DNA of 64,000 bases, taken from the NCBI GenBank assembly GCA_039619475.1, contig CM077115.1, positions 30,889,083 through 30,953,082 on the forward strand, given 5' to 3'. Each line of letters opens with the position of its first letter. Within the stretch, counting starts at the first letter, position 1. The position numbers and the translations under genes were made by a program. Origin of the DNA: Icerya purchasi (lineage: Eukaryota; Arthropoda; Insecta; Hemiptera; Monophlebidae). The notes under the pieces were generated by a model. It was not told where the DNA came from, made no database searches, and was given only the letters and a program-made list of their open reading frames with translations. Shown one piece after another: positions 22,134-34,101 of this stretch.

Positions 22134-24923
22134 ATGGCGTGCAATTATGTTATTATGCAGTGGAATTGCAGAGGCTTCTATAAACACACAGAAGAGCTCA
22201 ACATATTAATAAACACCTATTATCCTTTCACTATCTGCCTGCAGGAGACTCACTTTAAACAGACCCACAGGCCGAAGTTAAAAAATTATAATCTTTTCCG
22301 TTTAGATGACGAGCAAGGTGTAATAGCTTGCGGTGGGGTGTCAACTACAGCAATTCTACGTTGCAATCCTTAGCAATTTCGGTAAGAATGTCAAATTCTC
22401 GTATGTCCCCGTTGACTATCGCCAATTGTTACTTCAAACCCACCACTAATATTAAACAAAGTGAAATTCAATCGCTCATATCTGTACTAGGCGTCCAAGC
22501 GATTTTAGTTGGCGATTTCATACGATTGTTAACAGTGTCCTGTCCAGTCATCTAATTCTGCTTACACCCCCAAATCACACTCACTTCAATTCTTCCTTGA
22601 ATACATTCTCTACAATTAATCTTATCTTTTCTTCCGCATCACTCTTCCCTCTTCTCACAGTAACAGTCCTAGAAGACTTATGTTCTAGTGATCACTTTCC
22701 TATTCTTATTTATTTCCTTAATTCTCCCTCTAGTAATAATCTTCTACGAATACCAGCTCATTTCCGGTTCCGGAAAGCAGATTGGATAGCGTACAAATCT
22801 AAAGTATTAGTTCCCACAGATTCTTCGCCTTGAGTTGGGCACAATTTAAATCGACTAATAAACGCCACGAATTCCGTATCGTAAGACGATCCTGCCCTGT
22901 TCCGTGGTGGACGTCGGAAATCCAAGCAGAAATTTCTCTAAGAAAGAGGGCGCTGAGGAAATACAAATCTTCGAAGGATTTATCTGACTTGATCAGCTTC
23001 AAAAAGCACAGGGAAAGGGCTCGGCTCTTGATCCGCATAAGTAAACGTGAATCCTGGAATTCCTTTGTTAATTCGATCTATTCATCTACACCTACAAGTA
23101 CTACATGGAAAAAAATTAAATCGTTAGCGGAATTTCTAGTTCATCCTCTTCCTCATCCCTGCTAATAAATAATAGTTTGGTTGCTGACCCGCAGTCTGTA
23201 GCCAAATGCTTTTGCGGTACATTATTCCAAAGTATCTTCCTCTTCCTTATACACTCTGTTGACTTCCTAAAATCAGAAAGCTGAGAAAACACCGGCATTC
23301 TTTTCTTCCGAGAACGTTGACACTTTTAATCTTCCGTTTATACTTTCCGAACTTAACTATTAATTAACCTATAAAATGAAATATAGTGCCCCTGGCACCG
23401 ATGCCATTCATCCTTTCATGATCAAACATCTTTCCAACCCAGCCAAATTGTTCCTTCACTACATCTATAATCAAATATGGTCGACTGGTGACATGCCATC
23501 AGTTTAGTTGTAGTTCCGATCCTTAAGACTGATCCCTTTCTTCCTAATAGTTTCCGTCCGATTTCCCTAATTAGTGCTCTGTCGAAGGTAATGGAGAAAA
23601 TGGTTAATAGACGTCTCCTGTTTTATCTGGAATCGAACAATTTAATTTTCTCCATACAGGTTGGCGGCCGTTTATATGAAAATCCACTATATCTAATCTT
23701 ATTAGCCTTCAAAGGCGAATTCTTCATGCCCGAAGTAATGGTCAATGTTTGTATGCAATATTTTTTGACATTAAGAAAGCGTTCGACCGTTGCTACTTAA
23801 ACTGAAAAATGCCGGAACAAATGGAAAAATGGGAAATTTCATCGTACATTTCTTATCTAGTGATGTTCTGGTTCCTATGGAGAATGGAATCGGATCCGCT
23901 CTGAGTGTGACTTTATTCATCCTATTTATTAATGACATTTCATGCTGTATTAGGCCGCCAGTAACAGCCCGATTACTGATTGATGATGTGAATATATCAA
24001 TCTCATCCAATCTCCTATCCAATGCTCAGTCTATCCTCCAGACGATAAATGATAAGCTATATACACCTGAGCTGTACACAATGGGCTAAATTTTTCCTCT
24101 TTCAAAACTTCATGTGTTAACTTCCACGGGAGTCGTCTGCATAGAGATAACCAAGAAATTCACCTTCATCTCAATAATTTTCCTCTTCCGTTCTCCAGTT
24201 CTGTTAAATTTTTAGGTCTAGTTTTTGATTCTTCTCTGTCCCGGTCTTCTCATGTAGATTGTTTGCAGACAGGATGTACGGATAGAAACATACTTTTAAT
24301 AACTGTCTCTTTGGCTTCTCTAAAATCGATTTCCTCGTAGAACAACGTGGATATCCTGAAAGTCAATTATACGTTGAAGCTGCTCCATCAAGCAAGAAAT
24401 CAGGTAATATGGAAATTCAAGGCAACAAGCGAGTTGACTTGGCGTCCAAGTTAGCTCTGCTTGCATCAATGCCGTTTGCAACGCCACCAATCTGCGAAAT
24501 GAAGGTTTATTTCCGTGAATGTATAATGGCTGTCAGCCAGAGTAGCAAAGGGAACCATCCTTTATGAAAAGCATCAAATTTATAGCCGATCCCCATGGGT
24601 TTTCTCCTCTTCACCTTACGCGTCGGGAATATGCTGTCTTCAATAGGTTGCGACTTGGGCATACGGCGATTTCACACAATTATACCCTTGAAGGTATCCT
24701 TCCCCCACGCTCTTCTTATCCTTCAGTGGAACACCTGTTACAGCAGTGTGCAACGTTCGCCCGATCCACTTTTGCCGGTGTTCCACCTGCAACTATCCTG
24801 TTAAATGAACCAACACGCATACAAATTCTACTCGTTTTTCTTAGAACCAACAGCTTAATAGGTATAAATTATGAAGTAGCTTTTTCACCTTGGCCCATGT
24901 GCTGTAATGACCATTGCAGTTAA
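22134..24923 (+). pseudogene. Family B ORF2: endonuclease, RT, C-terminus, multiply frameshifted
   Basis: It begins MACNYVIMQWNCRGFYKH, the conserved first strand of an APE-type endonuclease, then CLQETHFK with the catalytic Glu. It continues ILVGDF (normally GDFN) and CSSDHFPI with the catalytic Asp-His. RT fragments follow from 23340, with the ESxRPISL-like stretch PNSFRPISLISALSK, the degraded active site RLLIDDVNIS (first residue of the YADD-type box changed to I), and motif SVKFLGLVFD. The C-terminal part at 24564-24923 contains RRxYAVFNRLRLGHTAISHNYT. At least six frame breaks and one large RNase H deletion are present. Confidence 0.8.
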
Positions 24924-24960
24924 AAATGGTGCATGGGCGCCACAGTTGAAAAAAAAATAA

Positions 24961-26674
24961 TAATTCGGCTGTAGTTAAAAAGTTTTATTTGGTCTCTTTT
25001 AATAGATCCGAAAAGAAACGGTAATTCGTTTTTAACTTTTTTCTTTTTTTAAGGTCACAGGGTATCACTTTTTAAAAAAAATAAATTTCGTGTCTTGTCA
25101 AACTTGTGATATAATTAATAGCTGCGTATGTGCATCGCTGACAAAATTCAGTGCGTTCAGTAGATATTAAATTCATTCTAATCTCTACAAGAATCTGTTG
25201 GGATGCTACAAAAACTGTCTAACGTTGGTACCAAGAACAACTTTTTTTTTTCGATCATTTTTCATTTTTAATCATAATGCTTTACTCTTTTTTCATTCGC
25301 TTATTTAATTTTTTACGAAATTCAACTTACGGATTTCTGATGATGAGCTAAAGGAGAAAATAAGAAGTAGAAGATGAAGAAACTTTGTATCGCTTTCCGA
25401 TAAAATTTTTTTTTAATCGGAAAGGGCAAGTAATAAAATGAAGAAAAATCTGGTCGAGGAAACGAATTACAAAAAATCCTCGCGGTGGAAATATATGAAA
25501 AGATAAAAAAAAATATCAAAAAAATTCACATTTTCGTCTCATATGTTCGAGTTTTTTTTTTTTTTTTATAGGTGTCCAGCAAGTAACGAATTATAAATAA
25601 AAAATCGTCAATTCCGCGTAATTTTTACTATTAGTTCGCTTCGATCGTAATTTTTCGATATAAATAATGAATGCATCTATGGGACACGCAAGATCTCCGA
25701 TGTAAGGTTTTGACTGCAACCTGTCGAATGTGAAAACAAACTTATCGATTTCTCCCCCTTTTTTTTTTATGCGTAAAGAATTGTAAAATGACATTGAATT
25801 TTCGGTACTGAATTTCAAGCAACTGCAAAAGAACCATAAAATTAATCAGTTTCTCGTGCGCAGGTAGGCAAACCACTGAGCTCATCTATGTCTCGAATAA
25901 TCATAGACCCCCATCCGATGCGAAACAGTTTGATTAGCCTACGATTTGGATGAACTGGACGCGAGTTGACTTACTGGCTTTGTGTGAAAGCATTCGTAAT
26001 TGACGGATAAACCGTGCGGTGTAAATGCTGAACATTTAATGGAACCGCTTCTATTTGAAAATATGAACTATTCTCGCTGTACGGTTCCAAGTGGTTTCGT
26101 TTGGAGTACGCTATCGGAATGCTTTCCGTTGCATGCTAACACATAGCAACGGCGAGTCAGACGCGCCTTTGTTTATACTTTATCAAGCAGCTCACGTTCG
26201 AATAAAATAAATCTGTTACTACGTAATTTATCGTTCGTGGTAGTAGGCCCGACTTCTCATTATTAATAGAGCGCTTTAGCACGTGTACACGTAGTCATGT
26301 TGTTTGCGCGTCCGAGTCGATATTATATTTTCTAATAGAGAAAAATCCTTTTAATTTTTCTTTCGTTTCTTTCACGTTCCTTTTGTGTCTCTTCCTTAGT
26401 TCGATTAATAAATTTTAACTTTTATTGCGAATTTAATGTTAGTAAATTATCGTAATCATTTTCGCACCATCACCGTATTAATTAATAGTGACCAAATGAT
26501 GTAGCATCGGGTCAAAAAAAAAAAGAAAAGAAAAACAATTGGTTAAGCACATACAGGCATAAACTGGTTATCCTGTTTTTTGTTCCTTTCCTACGTTTTT
26601 TTTTTTTTTTTTTCTTTTACGATCTAGCTCTTATTAGAGGAGATTTTCCTTATCTTTTTGGAACAAAGTTCCTT
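24961..26674. other. Intron, nothing recognised
   Basis: Homopolymer runs (25550-25568, 26601-26614). No coding or element signal. Confidence 0.5.
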
Positions 26675-26678
26675 AACG

Positions 26679-26972
26679 CTCCTGATTGTTCTCTCCACGA
26701 TTGTGATCCTCCTCGTACATGTGATGCTAATCACATTTTCTTTGAGTGTCCTGCTCTTCGTAACGAACGCTCCCTTTTATACAGTCAGCTCCTGTCATTA
26801 GGTCTCCCTACTCCCTATAACTCTTCCTTTATCCTCTCCTTTCCTTCATCTTCTGTGGTGTCCGCACTGCTGCCCTTTGTTGCGTCCATTTCGGACCGCT
26901 TAGTTATTTAATTTCTTAGCTCAGTTTTCTTGTTGTTGGGTCAATGCCGCTGGCGCGCCCAAAAAAAAAAAA
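26679..26972 (+). mobile_element. Family A 3' fragment, young
   Basis: About 290 bp, almost identical (reverse strand) to the tail of the copy at 53.5 kb. It encodes the end of the Cys/His region, CDPPRTCDANHIFFECPALR, to a natural stop. The 3' end GGGTCAATGCC...GGCGCGCCC is followed by A12 at 26961-26972. TAACGC on both sides (26675-26680 and 26973-26978) may be the target duplication. Confidence 0.8.
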
Positions 26973-26978
26973 TAACGC

Positions 26979-27086
26979 GGCTTGGCGAGTAAACTGGCAG
27001 AAATCGTCACGTAACGAAAAAGCGTAAGACGTCTTCCAGGCGACCTTCGCTCTCTTTTCCTTTCCCTCTGTCTCTTTCTATTATAT

Positions 27087-27137
<51 letters not shown>

Positions 27138-27911
27138 CGGGTATTAAGATTCGACCAGCAAGCATTGTGCGCGGTCATTAGCTGTATAACCTCAATTCTA
27201 AACACGTGTAAATTTTATTTAAACTTATTTTTTGTTGTTTTTGTTTTAATTCATACGGGATTTATATATTGTGCCATTTTTTGTCGTATACTTTATGAAT
27301 GACTTTATACACTTGTACATCTACCAAAAAGTGATGAACATAAATTTGGGTCGTAAATTGCGAGGTAGAAAGCACAAAAAATTGAAGTAGGGAGATTTGG
27401 GCTGCTAGATAAACCCAGAGACAAGTTTTTTTTACAAAAGAGAACGTTAAAACTTTCGAGTGGAGATCATTCGTAGAAAATACGGTTAGTGTTAAATATA
27501 TGTAAGTCGAAGATCGTAGCATTACGGAAATGGCAATAAAGGGAAGAAGCCAGCGGAAAAGGGGAGAGGAAAGTGATTAATCCAAGTCTAAATAAGAAAA
27601 TAATAACTTTTTTTTTTGCTTTTTAACGGCGTTGAAAGTTCTTCAGAAAAAATAATAATAATAATAATACTCACATACATATATGTATTTCCTTTAAATT
27701 ACAACATTTGAGTATGTGAAATGTTTCCTCTTTTTGTTTTTTTTTTTTGTTCCAGGAAAGCATGATAAAAATGTTTTCTGTTACTAAACTGTCGTTTAAC
27801 ATTTTTATATATTAAGCGTTTTCGAAAAATAAAATTTTCCAGGCACCAAAATGAAACTTGGGAACTATTTATAAGTATATAAAATACATAAATTCCGCTT
27901 ATTAACAAACA
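26979..27911. other. Intron with a microsatellite and a possible family A trace
   Basis: GAAAGTGATTAATCCAAGTC at 27569 resembles minus-strand family A sequence. Otherwise nothing. Confidence 0.3.
27089..27133 (+). repeat. (GT)n microsatellite
   Basis: About 22 GT dinucleotides. Apparent Thr-His/Cys-Val frames here are artefacts. Confidence 0.95.
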
Positions 27912-29038
27912 AAAATAAAGTATAAATTCACTTTAATAAATTAAAATTACTTTAGAAACGTTATTAAACATTTAAAATAAACGTTTTGAAGCATAATAGC
28001 CCATCATTATCTCATTTAGAATTTGCTTCTACTATTTGGGATCCCGAGTCGGTTGAAATGATAAATATCGTTGAAAATGTACCGAAAAAGTTTCCAAGAT
28101 ACATAAATTTGCCGCTAATTTCCATAGAAGTACCTTTTCATATATCGGGGGATACTGAGGAGTTTAGGGCTCAGAAGGCTGATTAGGCGTAGAAAAGAAA
28201 GCACGCACTCTTACACAACACGGTATGTTATCATGCTGGATACTTTTGGAGAAAATGAATTTTAAACTTCCCCCTCAATGTTGGTCGAACTGAAGTTTTG
28301 TCAATCGGCAAAAACGAAACAATTTTCCTGCTCCTCTTTTCGTTGTTCACTTTTAACTTGTGTAATAAATTACATAAAGAAAACGAGAATAGTGACACTT
28401 TTTTGAATAGTGGCACATTTTTGAATAGTGGCATATTTTTGAATAGTGGCACATTTTTGAATAGTGGCACATTTTTGAATAGTGGCACATTTTTGAATAG
28501 TGGCATATTTTTGAATCGTGGCACATTTTTGAATAGTGGCACATTTTTGAATAGTGGCACATTTTTGAATAGTGGCACATTTTTGAATAGTGGCACATTT
28601 TTGAATAGTGGCATATTTTTGAATAGTTTCACATTTTTGAATAGTTTCACATTTTTGAATAGTTTCACATTTTTGAATAGTGGCACATTTTTGATAGTAA
28701 TAATTTCGACGAATTTTTAAAAACTGTTCGGAGTTGCGGTGAGGTGGGGTTACCTTATAGATGTGTGTGAGTGGGTGTGCTGGTGTAATCTGTCAGGACG
28801 CGTGTATGTTCTAGTCTCTAGACATATATTTTTTGCGCTATATAGTAATTAGCGTCTTCGGGCTGTTGTGTAGGCGAATCGATCAATTAAATTAATTAAT
28901 TAATTAACAATACAGAGTACACTCAATTAAAACTAAAAACACTTTGCTAGAGATATTGTTAATTAATGGTGGGCCGTTGTTATGTCTGAAAACGTTTCTA
29001 AAGTAATTTTAACCGGTGAAAGTAAATTTATACTTATT
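27912..29038. mobile_element. Possible foldback element with about 50-bp inverted ends, enclosing the minisatellite
   Basis: Left AAGTATAAATTCACTTT...TTAAAATTACTTTAGAAACG (27918-27961) is the reverse complement, with few changes, of 28991-29036. The inner side of the right arm, GAAAACGTTTCTAAAGTAA, resembles the arms of the 49.0-49.5 kb element. Confidence 0.5.
28390..28700 (+). repeat. Minisatellite, 18-bp unit, about 16 copies
   Basis: The unit TTTTTGAATAGTGGCACA is tandemly repeated with few substitutions (CACA/CATA; one CGTGG; three adjacent units AGTTTCACA). As 18 is a multiple of three, both strands show long open frames (FLNSGT, FKNVPL, MCHYSK repeats), which are artefacts. Confidence 0.95.
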
Positions 29039-29039
29039 T

Positions 29040-29454
29040 GGGGAATTTGTTGATTTTACATTTATAAATATTAAGTCTTAAGGATTTATCGGCGTCGGTT
29101 TATTTCTCTGCGTTTGAAAGCGTTTTGTCTTGTACGAAAGTTCAACGTTTTTTTCCTTAGGCATTGGCAACCGTTGAAAAATTTCTTTCTGGCCACCGCT
29201 GAATTTAGATTATTGTCTTCTGCAATAGCGGCGGCCTAAATTTAAACCGTTCGGTGCGAGAAACAACTTCCCAAATTTACATTCCATCCCTCGCAAGTCG
29301 AGCGAAATATTATGTTGAAGTTTCTAGGAGAAAATAACTTGAAATTCATACTATAGTAGGCTGATGACTTTTAATAGCCCGGTTCTACGGCTTAAGTATC
29401 GGGCAAAGTTTTATACGTACAAAACAAAAAACTGCCTATTTATTATATATATAC

Positions 29455-29485
<31 letters not shown>

Positions 29486-30429
29486 ATATAATATAATATA
29501 TACATATATATATATATATAAGTATGAGCGATAAGGAAACATCAATAAATTGCTCTGCTGTATAAAGTTATTTTACAACTTTTTCCGATAGCTATTACAT
29601 CGGATAAACCCTCTCACCAGTTCTAGCGTGAGAAGGTGTTCATCGAGGGATTGGAGTGGACGCGACACAGCAAATATATCTAGAGTCTTTCGTTGTTAAT
29701 TCCGGTTTATTTTTGGTTTTTCCTCGATATTGTTGTGCGGTGAATTATAGTTTCGAAGATCAAGTTCATGTAATAGAGAAAACTTTCGGCGACGACAAAT
29801 ATTTCCTTGACGTGGCTCGAGCACTGAAGAGCGTATAATAGGGCCTTCGTGCACGGAAAATAAGTCATAATTTCTGTCGAAGCCTCCGCCTCGGTTACAC
29901 ATAGTTGCTGCGCATTGAGAATTTATTTCCGGCCTCTACCGATAAAAAGCCAATTGAACTTTCTTTTCGCTTCCGTTGCAGCTCCGACTAGCAATTCCCG
30001 AACAATTTTCTACATGTCTTATTCAGATAGCCGTAACGAAAATACAACATCGGCGACATTTTTGCTGACCGCTAATCATGTTCTGGTCGTGTGATACTTC
30101 GAGCAAAGTGCGTTTATATGACACTTTTTCGCATAACCGACGATGATCGGTTTTTCATTTATCGTTTCGTTACTTGTTTAACTTAAATAAATGTTTTTCG
30201 GCTGAGTGTCATTTCAAATTTTGCGTAGCGTGACGTGGCATTGCGCGCGTGGGTAGTTTTACGACAATTACACTTATTTACGAGGGCTGAGGAGAAACGG
30301 AAAGTGCCAAAGCGGATAAAATAAAGGAAAAAAATAAATACATTTTAAATAAAAAGTAACATCAATTATCAGAAAGAATTAGAAACAGGAGGGTTTTAAC
30401 CTGTCAAAATTTTTCTCATTGCATTCCTT
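29040..30429. other. Intron, nothing recognised
   Basis: The (AT)n run, and short frames at 29656-29902 without motifs. Confidence 0.5.
29440..29520 (+). repeat. (AT)n-rich microsatellite
   Basis: Interrupted TATA runs with TACATA and AATAT variants. Confidence 0.9.
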
Positions 30430-30760
30430 CAGGAAGTTTTCGAGTAGGGAGCTCATTATTAACTGAAAGAAATCAAAATTTAGGGGTACTAGCAGGATCA
30501 ATGTGGAGCCCCCTACTATTTAAACGCTAGCTTTAAGCGATTTACAACATTTAATCGAATAACTGTACAATGTTTTCAGATGATCTAGCGATTTACATAC
30601 GAGGAAATAACATTACACAGGTAAAAGAAAAATTACAAAATATCATAATGGAAATTGAAGAGACTAAGAATGTATATTTTTTCCATCGGGAAAAATTTTA
30701 CCAAGGGAGGTAATCAAGCTGAAACTAAAGGATACATTATTCGTAACTAATAAAAAATTG
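30430..30760 (+). pseudogene. Reverse transcriptase fragment, family unresolved
   Basis: GVLAGSMWSPLLF resembles the GxPQGSxLSPLLF motif. After a break, FSDDLAIYIRGNNITQVKEKLQN gives the active-site motif with two Asp residues, followed by IEE and a Phe/Ser-rich stretch. Stops and frameshifts throughout. It is not clearly family A, B or C. Confidence 0.55.
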
Positions 30761-31199
30761 TTGATTGTACTGTGAGAGGATTACTTAAAACTACTATCTA
30801 CTTGTTCTAGAATCTTTGAAATCAGCTTGCGTACAAGTCCGCAACACAGTGAGACATTTTCATGTTTTCCCTTAAAAGTGGGCTTCGATTCAGGCATCCA
30901 CCGACATTAGAATGTCGTTCGCTTCACGGCCCCTACACTTTAACCTACTTCTGTTGAATGTATACTCGTGTATGTGGAAAATCGGTCTCATTAAATGCTC
31001 TCTCATTAGCAATCAGTCGTATCTCAGTAAATACATGAAATTTTCGTAACGCTTTTCCACGACGCTCCATTTCGTAACGCTTTTCAAGTTTATGTGCCGA
31101 AGTAAAGGCATGAAAAAACGTCATTTTCTCCCACTGTGCAACAAAAAATTATTAAATGTAATAGCTTTAAAACGAAACTAGTTTGGTTACTGCGCCGTT
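30761..31199. other. Intron, partial tandem unit only
   Basis: Holds the outlying piece (31050-31110) of the repeat at 31.7-32.0 kb. Confidence 0.4.
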
Positions 31200-31470
31200 A
31201 TTAGTTTAATCTTATAGAAAATCCGTCCAATGTGTTGATGTTTTGAGACAACAAAGGGATCACATTATTTTAGTGGAATTAACGGCCTAAACTACTGGAA
31301 ACACTCATCAATTTAAGGAGAAAGATAAAAATTTAGAAAGCAATTCAACTGTTGCATGACAATGCACGGCCATTTCCAGGGAACATTACCCAAGAACTTA
31401 CCGCCGAGTTGTCAATTGACTACAGTTCGGACGTTGCTCAAGTGATAAGGCTTTATTTTCACAATTAAAA
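31200..31470 (+). pseudogene. Mariner-like transposase C-terminal remnant, third copy
   Basis: HDNARPFPGNITQELTAELSID (31358-31423) is the second catalytic Asp motif and following helix of a mariner transposase. Upstream GDHIILVELT may be the preceding strand. No terminal repeats recognised. Confidence 0.5.
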
Positions 31471-31699
31471 CAAAATAAAAAAAAAAACATATATCGGATG
31501 ACGAATTGCTTAAAAATATCGAGTCACTGGACCAGACAGAAAATGTTATAGGGTAAGTGTTGAAAAGTTGGTGGTTCTTATATCAAAAACTTTGTAAAAT
31601 ATTCAAGCAATAAAATGTAAGTTTTAAATTTAATTTTCGTTTATTATTACGCCAACGCGACGGGTTTTGGAACCTTACTTTCTACGTGACTCTCGTAGA

Positions 31700-32030
31700 C
31701 ACAATGCATCAATTCTGATTCAATATTTATGGCGCGCCATTCTATTTCGTGACGCTCCATTTCGTAACGCTTTTCGAGTTTATGTGCCAAAGTAAATTGT
31801 GTCAATTCGGATTAGACATTTATGAAGCGCCATTCTATTTTGTAACACTCAATTTCGTGACTCTCAATTTCGCGACGCTCAATTTCGTAACGCTTTTCCA
31901 GTTTATGTATCCAAGTAAATTGTGTCAATTCGGATTCGATATTTATGGCGCGCCATTCTATTTCGTAACATTCAATTTCGTGACGATCAATTTCGTAACG
32001 CTTTTCAAGTTTATGTGCCACAGCAAAGAC
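31700..32030 (+). repeat. Tandem repeat, about 105-120 bp unit, about 3 copies
   Basis: Units contain GCGCCATTCTATTTCGTAAC, one or more CTCAATTTCGTGACG sub-repeats, CAATTTCGTAACGCTTTTC, then AGTTTATGTGCCAAAGTAAA and TTGTGTCAATTCGGATT. A partial unit also sits at 31050-31110. Overlapping frames on both strands are by-products. Confidence 0.8.
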
Positions 32031-33599
32031 ATAAAAATGTCAATAAGACGACTCTTTTGGGACTCATATTCCACAGAAGAGAAATTAATCTGGATTCCAG
32101 GGAAAATACGAACCCGAGATGCATAAAAGCTCTTATAATCTGCTAAAAATGCTGCACGGTACCTCGTGGGGATCTGACGGAAGCACATGCTCTTACGACT
32201 GTAACTCATGACGGATCAATAGACACTGCGGTGCGATAAGCGATGGAAAGTACACTTAAGAAGCTGAATGTGTAATTCGGGAACATAATAAGTTCCGTAC
32301 GAGTCCAGTCATAATTTTTTGCACGCGAAACATAATGATGCCACTAAAACATACCGGCAATATTAGCACATTGAAATATTAAATTAAGCGGCAAAAAAAC
32401 CCACTACCACAAAACGTGTTCTTATTATGATCATGTGAGATGATGGAGCTGAAATGTTTGGCACTAGCAGAGCCTATGCAGCTTTTTTTTTGACGCTGCG
32501 CCTGCTAGTTGATTCCCACGAACACCAGTATGTAGGCTGAAAACTGCGCGAAAGTCAATGTCTAATCTCCGGCCGGTATTAATTTTACACAGCCTCGTTG
32601 TTTTTTCGTTTCTTTTTTCTTTTCTTTTGGCGCTTCGATAACATAACGCATAGTCTACTTCTTTGGTTTACTTTGGTTACTGGGTGTTAATCGTAGCTGG
32701 AAATGTTAAGCAGAGCTAGCAGTGAGTCCGAATTCACTATGACGGTGACGTAATTGGAAATTGATCAGAAATTCGAAGACAGATGTAACATATAATTCAA
32801 TTGATAGGATATAAGCCGATTTCGCAAAAGAACGATGGATGGTAACAATTCCACTTTTGGGAGTGGTCGAAATATCTCTCTTTGTTTTTGAACTAATCTC
32901 ATTGTAAATTATGAGTGATGTGAACAGGTTTGCGACTCCGACCACCCTCTATTTATTTGCATAGCAATCGGCAATTTTATGCTAAATTCAAAAACATATT
33001 CATAATGTTTTTCCGGTTTTTGTTTCGACACTGCATTCAAAATTCGTTCAGTATTTTTATGTGCGCTTAATACACAAATGTTTTTCGTTACAATTTCGGC
33101 TATAAAACTTAAAAAAGAATAAAAAATGAAAAGAAGCAAAACCAAATATGAAGGTTAAATTTCATTAAGAAATCTCCAGAGCCTCTAGACAGATAATTTT
33201 AATGTTCCAGCTAGGTTTTCGCTATTGAAGGATTTTAAGGATTTTGCAGCAAAAGCTTCAAAAGAGGAAACAGGCTGCTTTTATGAAATCTTAATCCAAT
33301 ACGAAACCTTCGAAAATGCTCAGCTGGTAAATGATTAATTTGACGATTATTTCAAGGTTTGGCGGTCTAAAAGAAAGGATAGCCACTTACGAAAACCGAC
33401 AATTCTAATTTTTTCAAATTTAAGAAACTGCTTAAATACGCCGATATTTGAAATGAAATAAATCTGAAATCTGTCGAGTTAAATTTTAAATTCATATTTT
33501 TCGCAAATGGCTTTTTTCTTCTATAATATCTAATTTTTTGTCATATTTTATATCTTTTTCAATTTTTATTGCACATTTTCACTTGCGCTAAATTCGTTT
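32031..33599. other. Intron, nothing recognised
   Basis: Short minus-strand frames at 32706-33145 have no motif or splice support. Confidence 0.5.
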
Positions 33600-34101
33600 A
33601 GTTTTCTTTTAATGTTTTCAAATTCCTCCACGTTATTAAATTACTCTCTATTCATTTTAAAATTTTCCACTCTGTCAGATTTTTTTTTATTCACTTTCTT
33701 ATTTTTAACAAAGATGCTTTGCTTTTCTTCTTATCTCTGTTCTGGTTTAAATTATTCCGAATCTATTAAACTTCTCTTTTTCTGCTCAATTTTCTATTTC
33801 AGATCTTCCACCCATACATGCTTAAGTACCTCCCAATTTCCGGAAAACATTTTCTCCTACACATATACAATCAAATCTGGAATTCTGGAAACATCCCCGC
33901 GCAATGGAAGTCGGCAAATATAATCCCAATACTAAAGGAAAACAAAGACCCTTCCCTTCCCGAAAGTTACCGTCCTATCTCGTTATTGAGTGTCATTTCC
34001 AAAACGCTGGAGAAGATGGTTAATAGGCGTCTCCTGTTTTTTCTCGAACAGAAAAGTCTTCTTTCTCCTAACCAAGCCGGCGGGCGAGAGGCAAGATCAA
34101 G

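Larger units (their letters stand above)
20857..24960 (+). mobile_element. Family B retrotransposon, long but decayed copy
   Basis: A copy of about 4.1 kb with a 5' region, ORF1, APE endonuclease, RT, remnants of RNase H and C-terminus, and an A-rich end at 24949-24960. It starts just beyond the right end of the pogo element (20854). RT resembles the copy at 33.8 kb (EKMVNRRLLFYLE; RLLIDDVNISISSN). RNase H is mostly lost: RT thumb at about 24330 is followed by GNMEIQGNKRVDLASKLALL at 24405, which is only the end of RNase H. Frameshifts are numerous. Confidence 0.8.

Noticed and set aside
26921..27205. His/Thr-repeat protein on the minus strand
   Set aside because: The (CA)n microsatellite read as codons, overlapping a family A 3' end.
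28390..28700. CRISPR-like array
   Set aside because: Units are directly adjacent without spacers, and the setting is a eukaryotic intron.
28231..28720. Proteins of repeated FLNSGT, FKNVPL or MCHYSK
   Set aside because: They arise because the tandem unit is 18 bp, so several frames on both strands stay open. No start context, domain or splice support.
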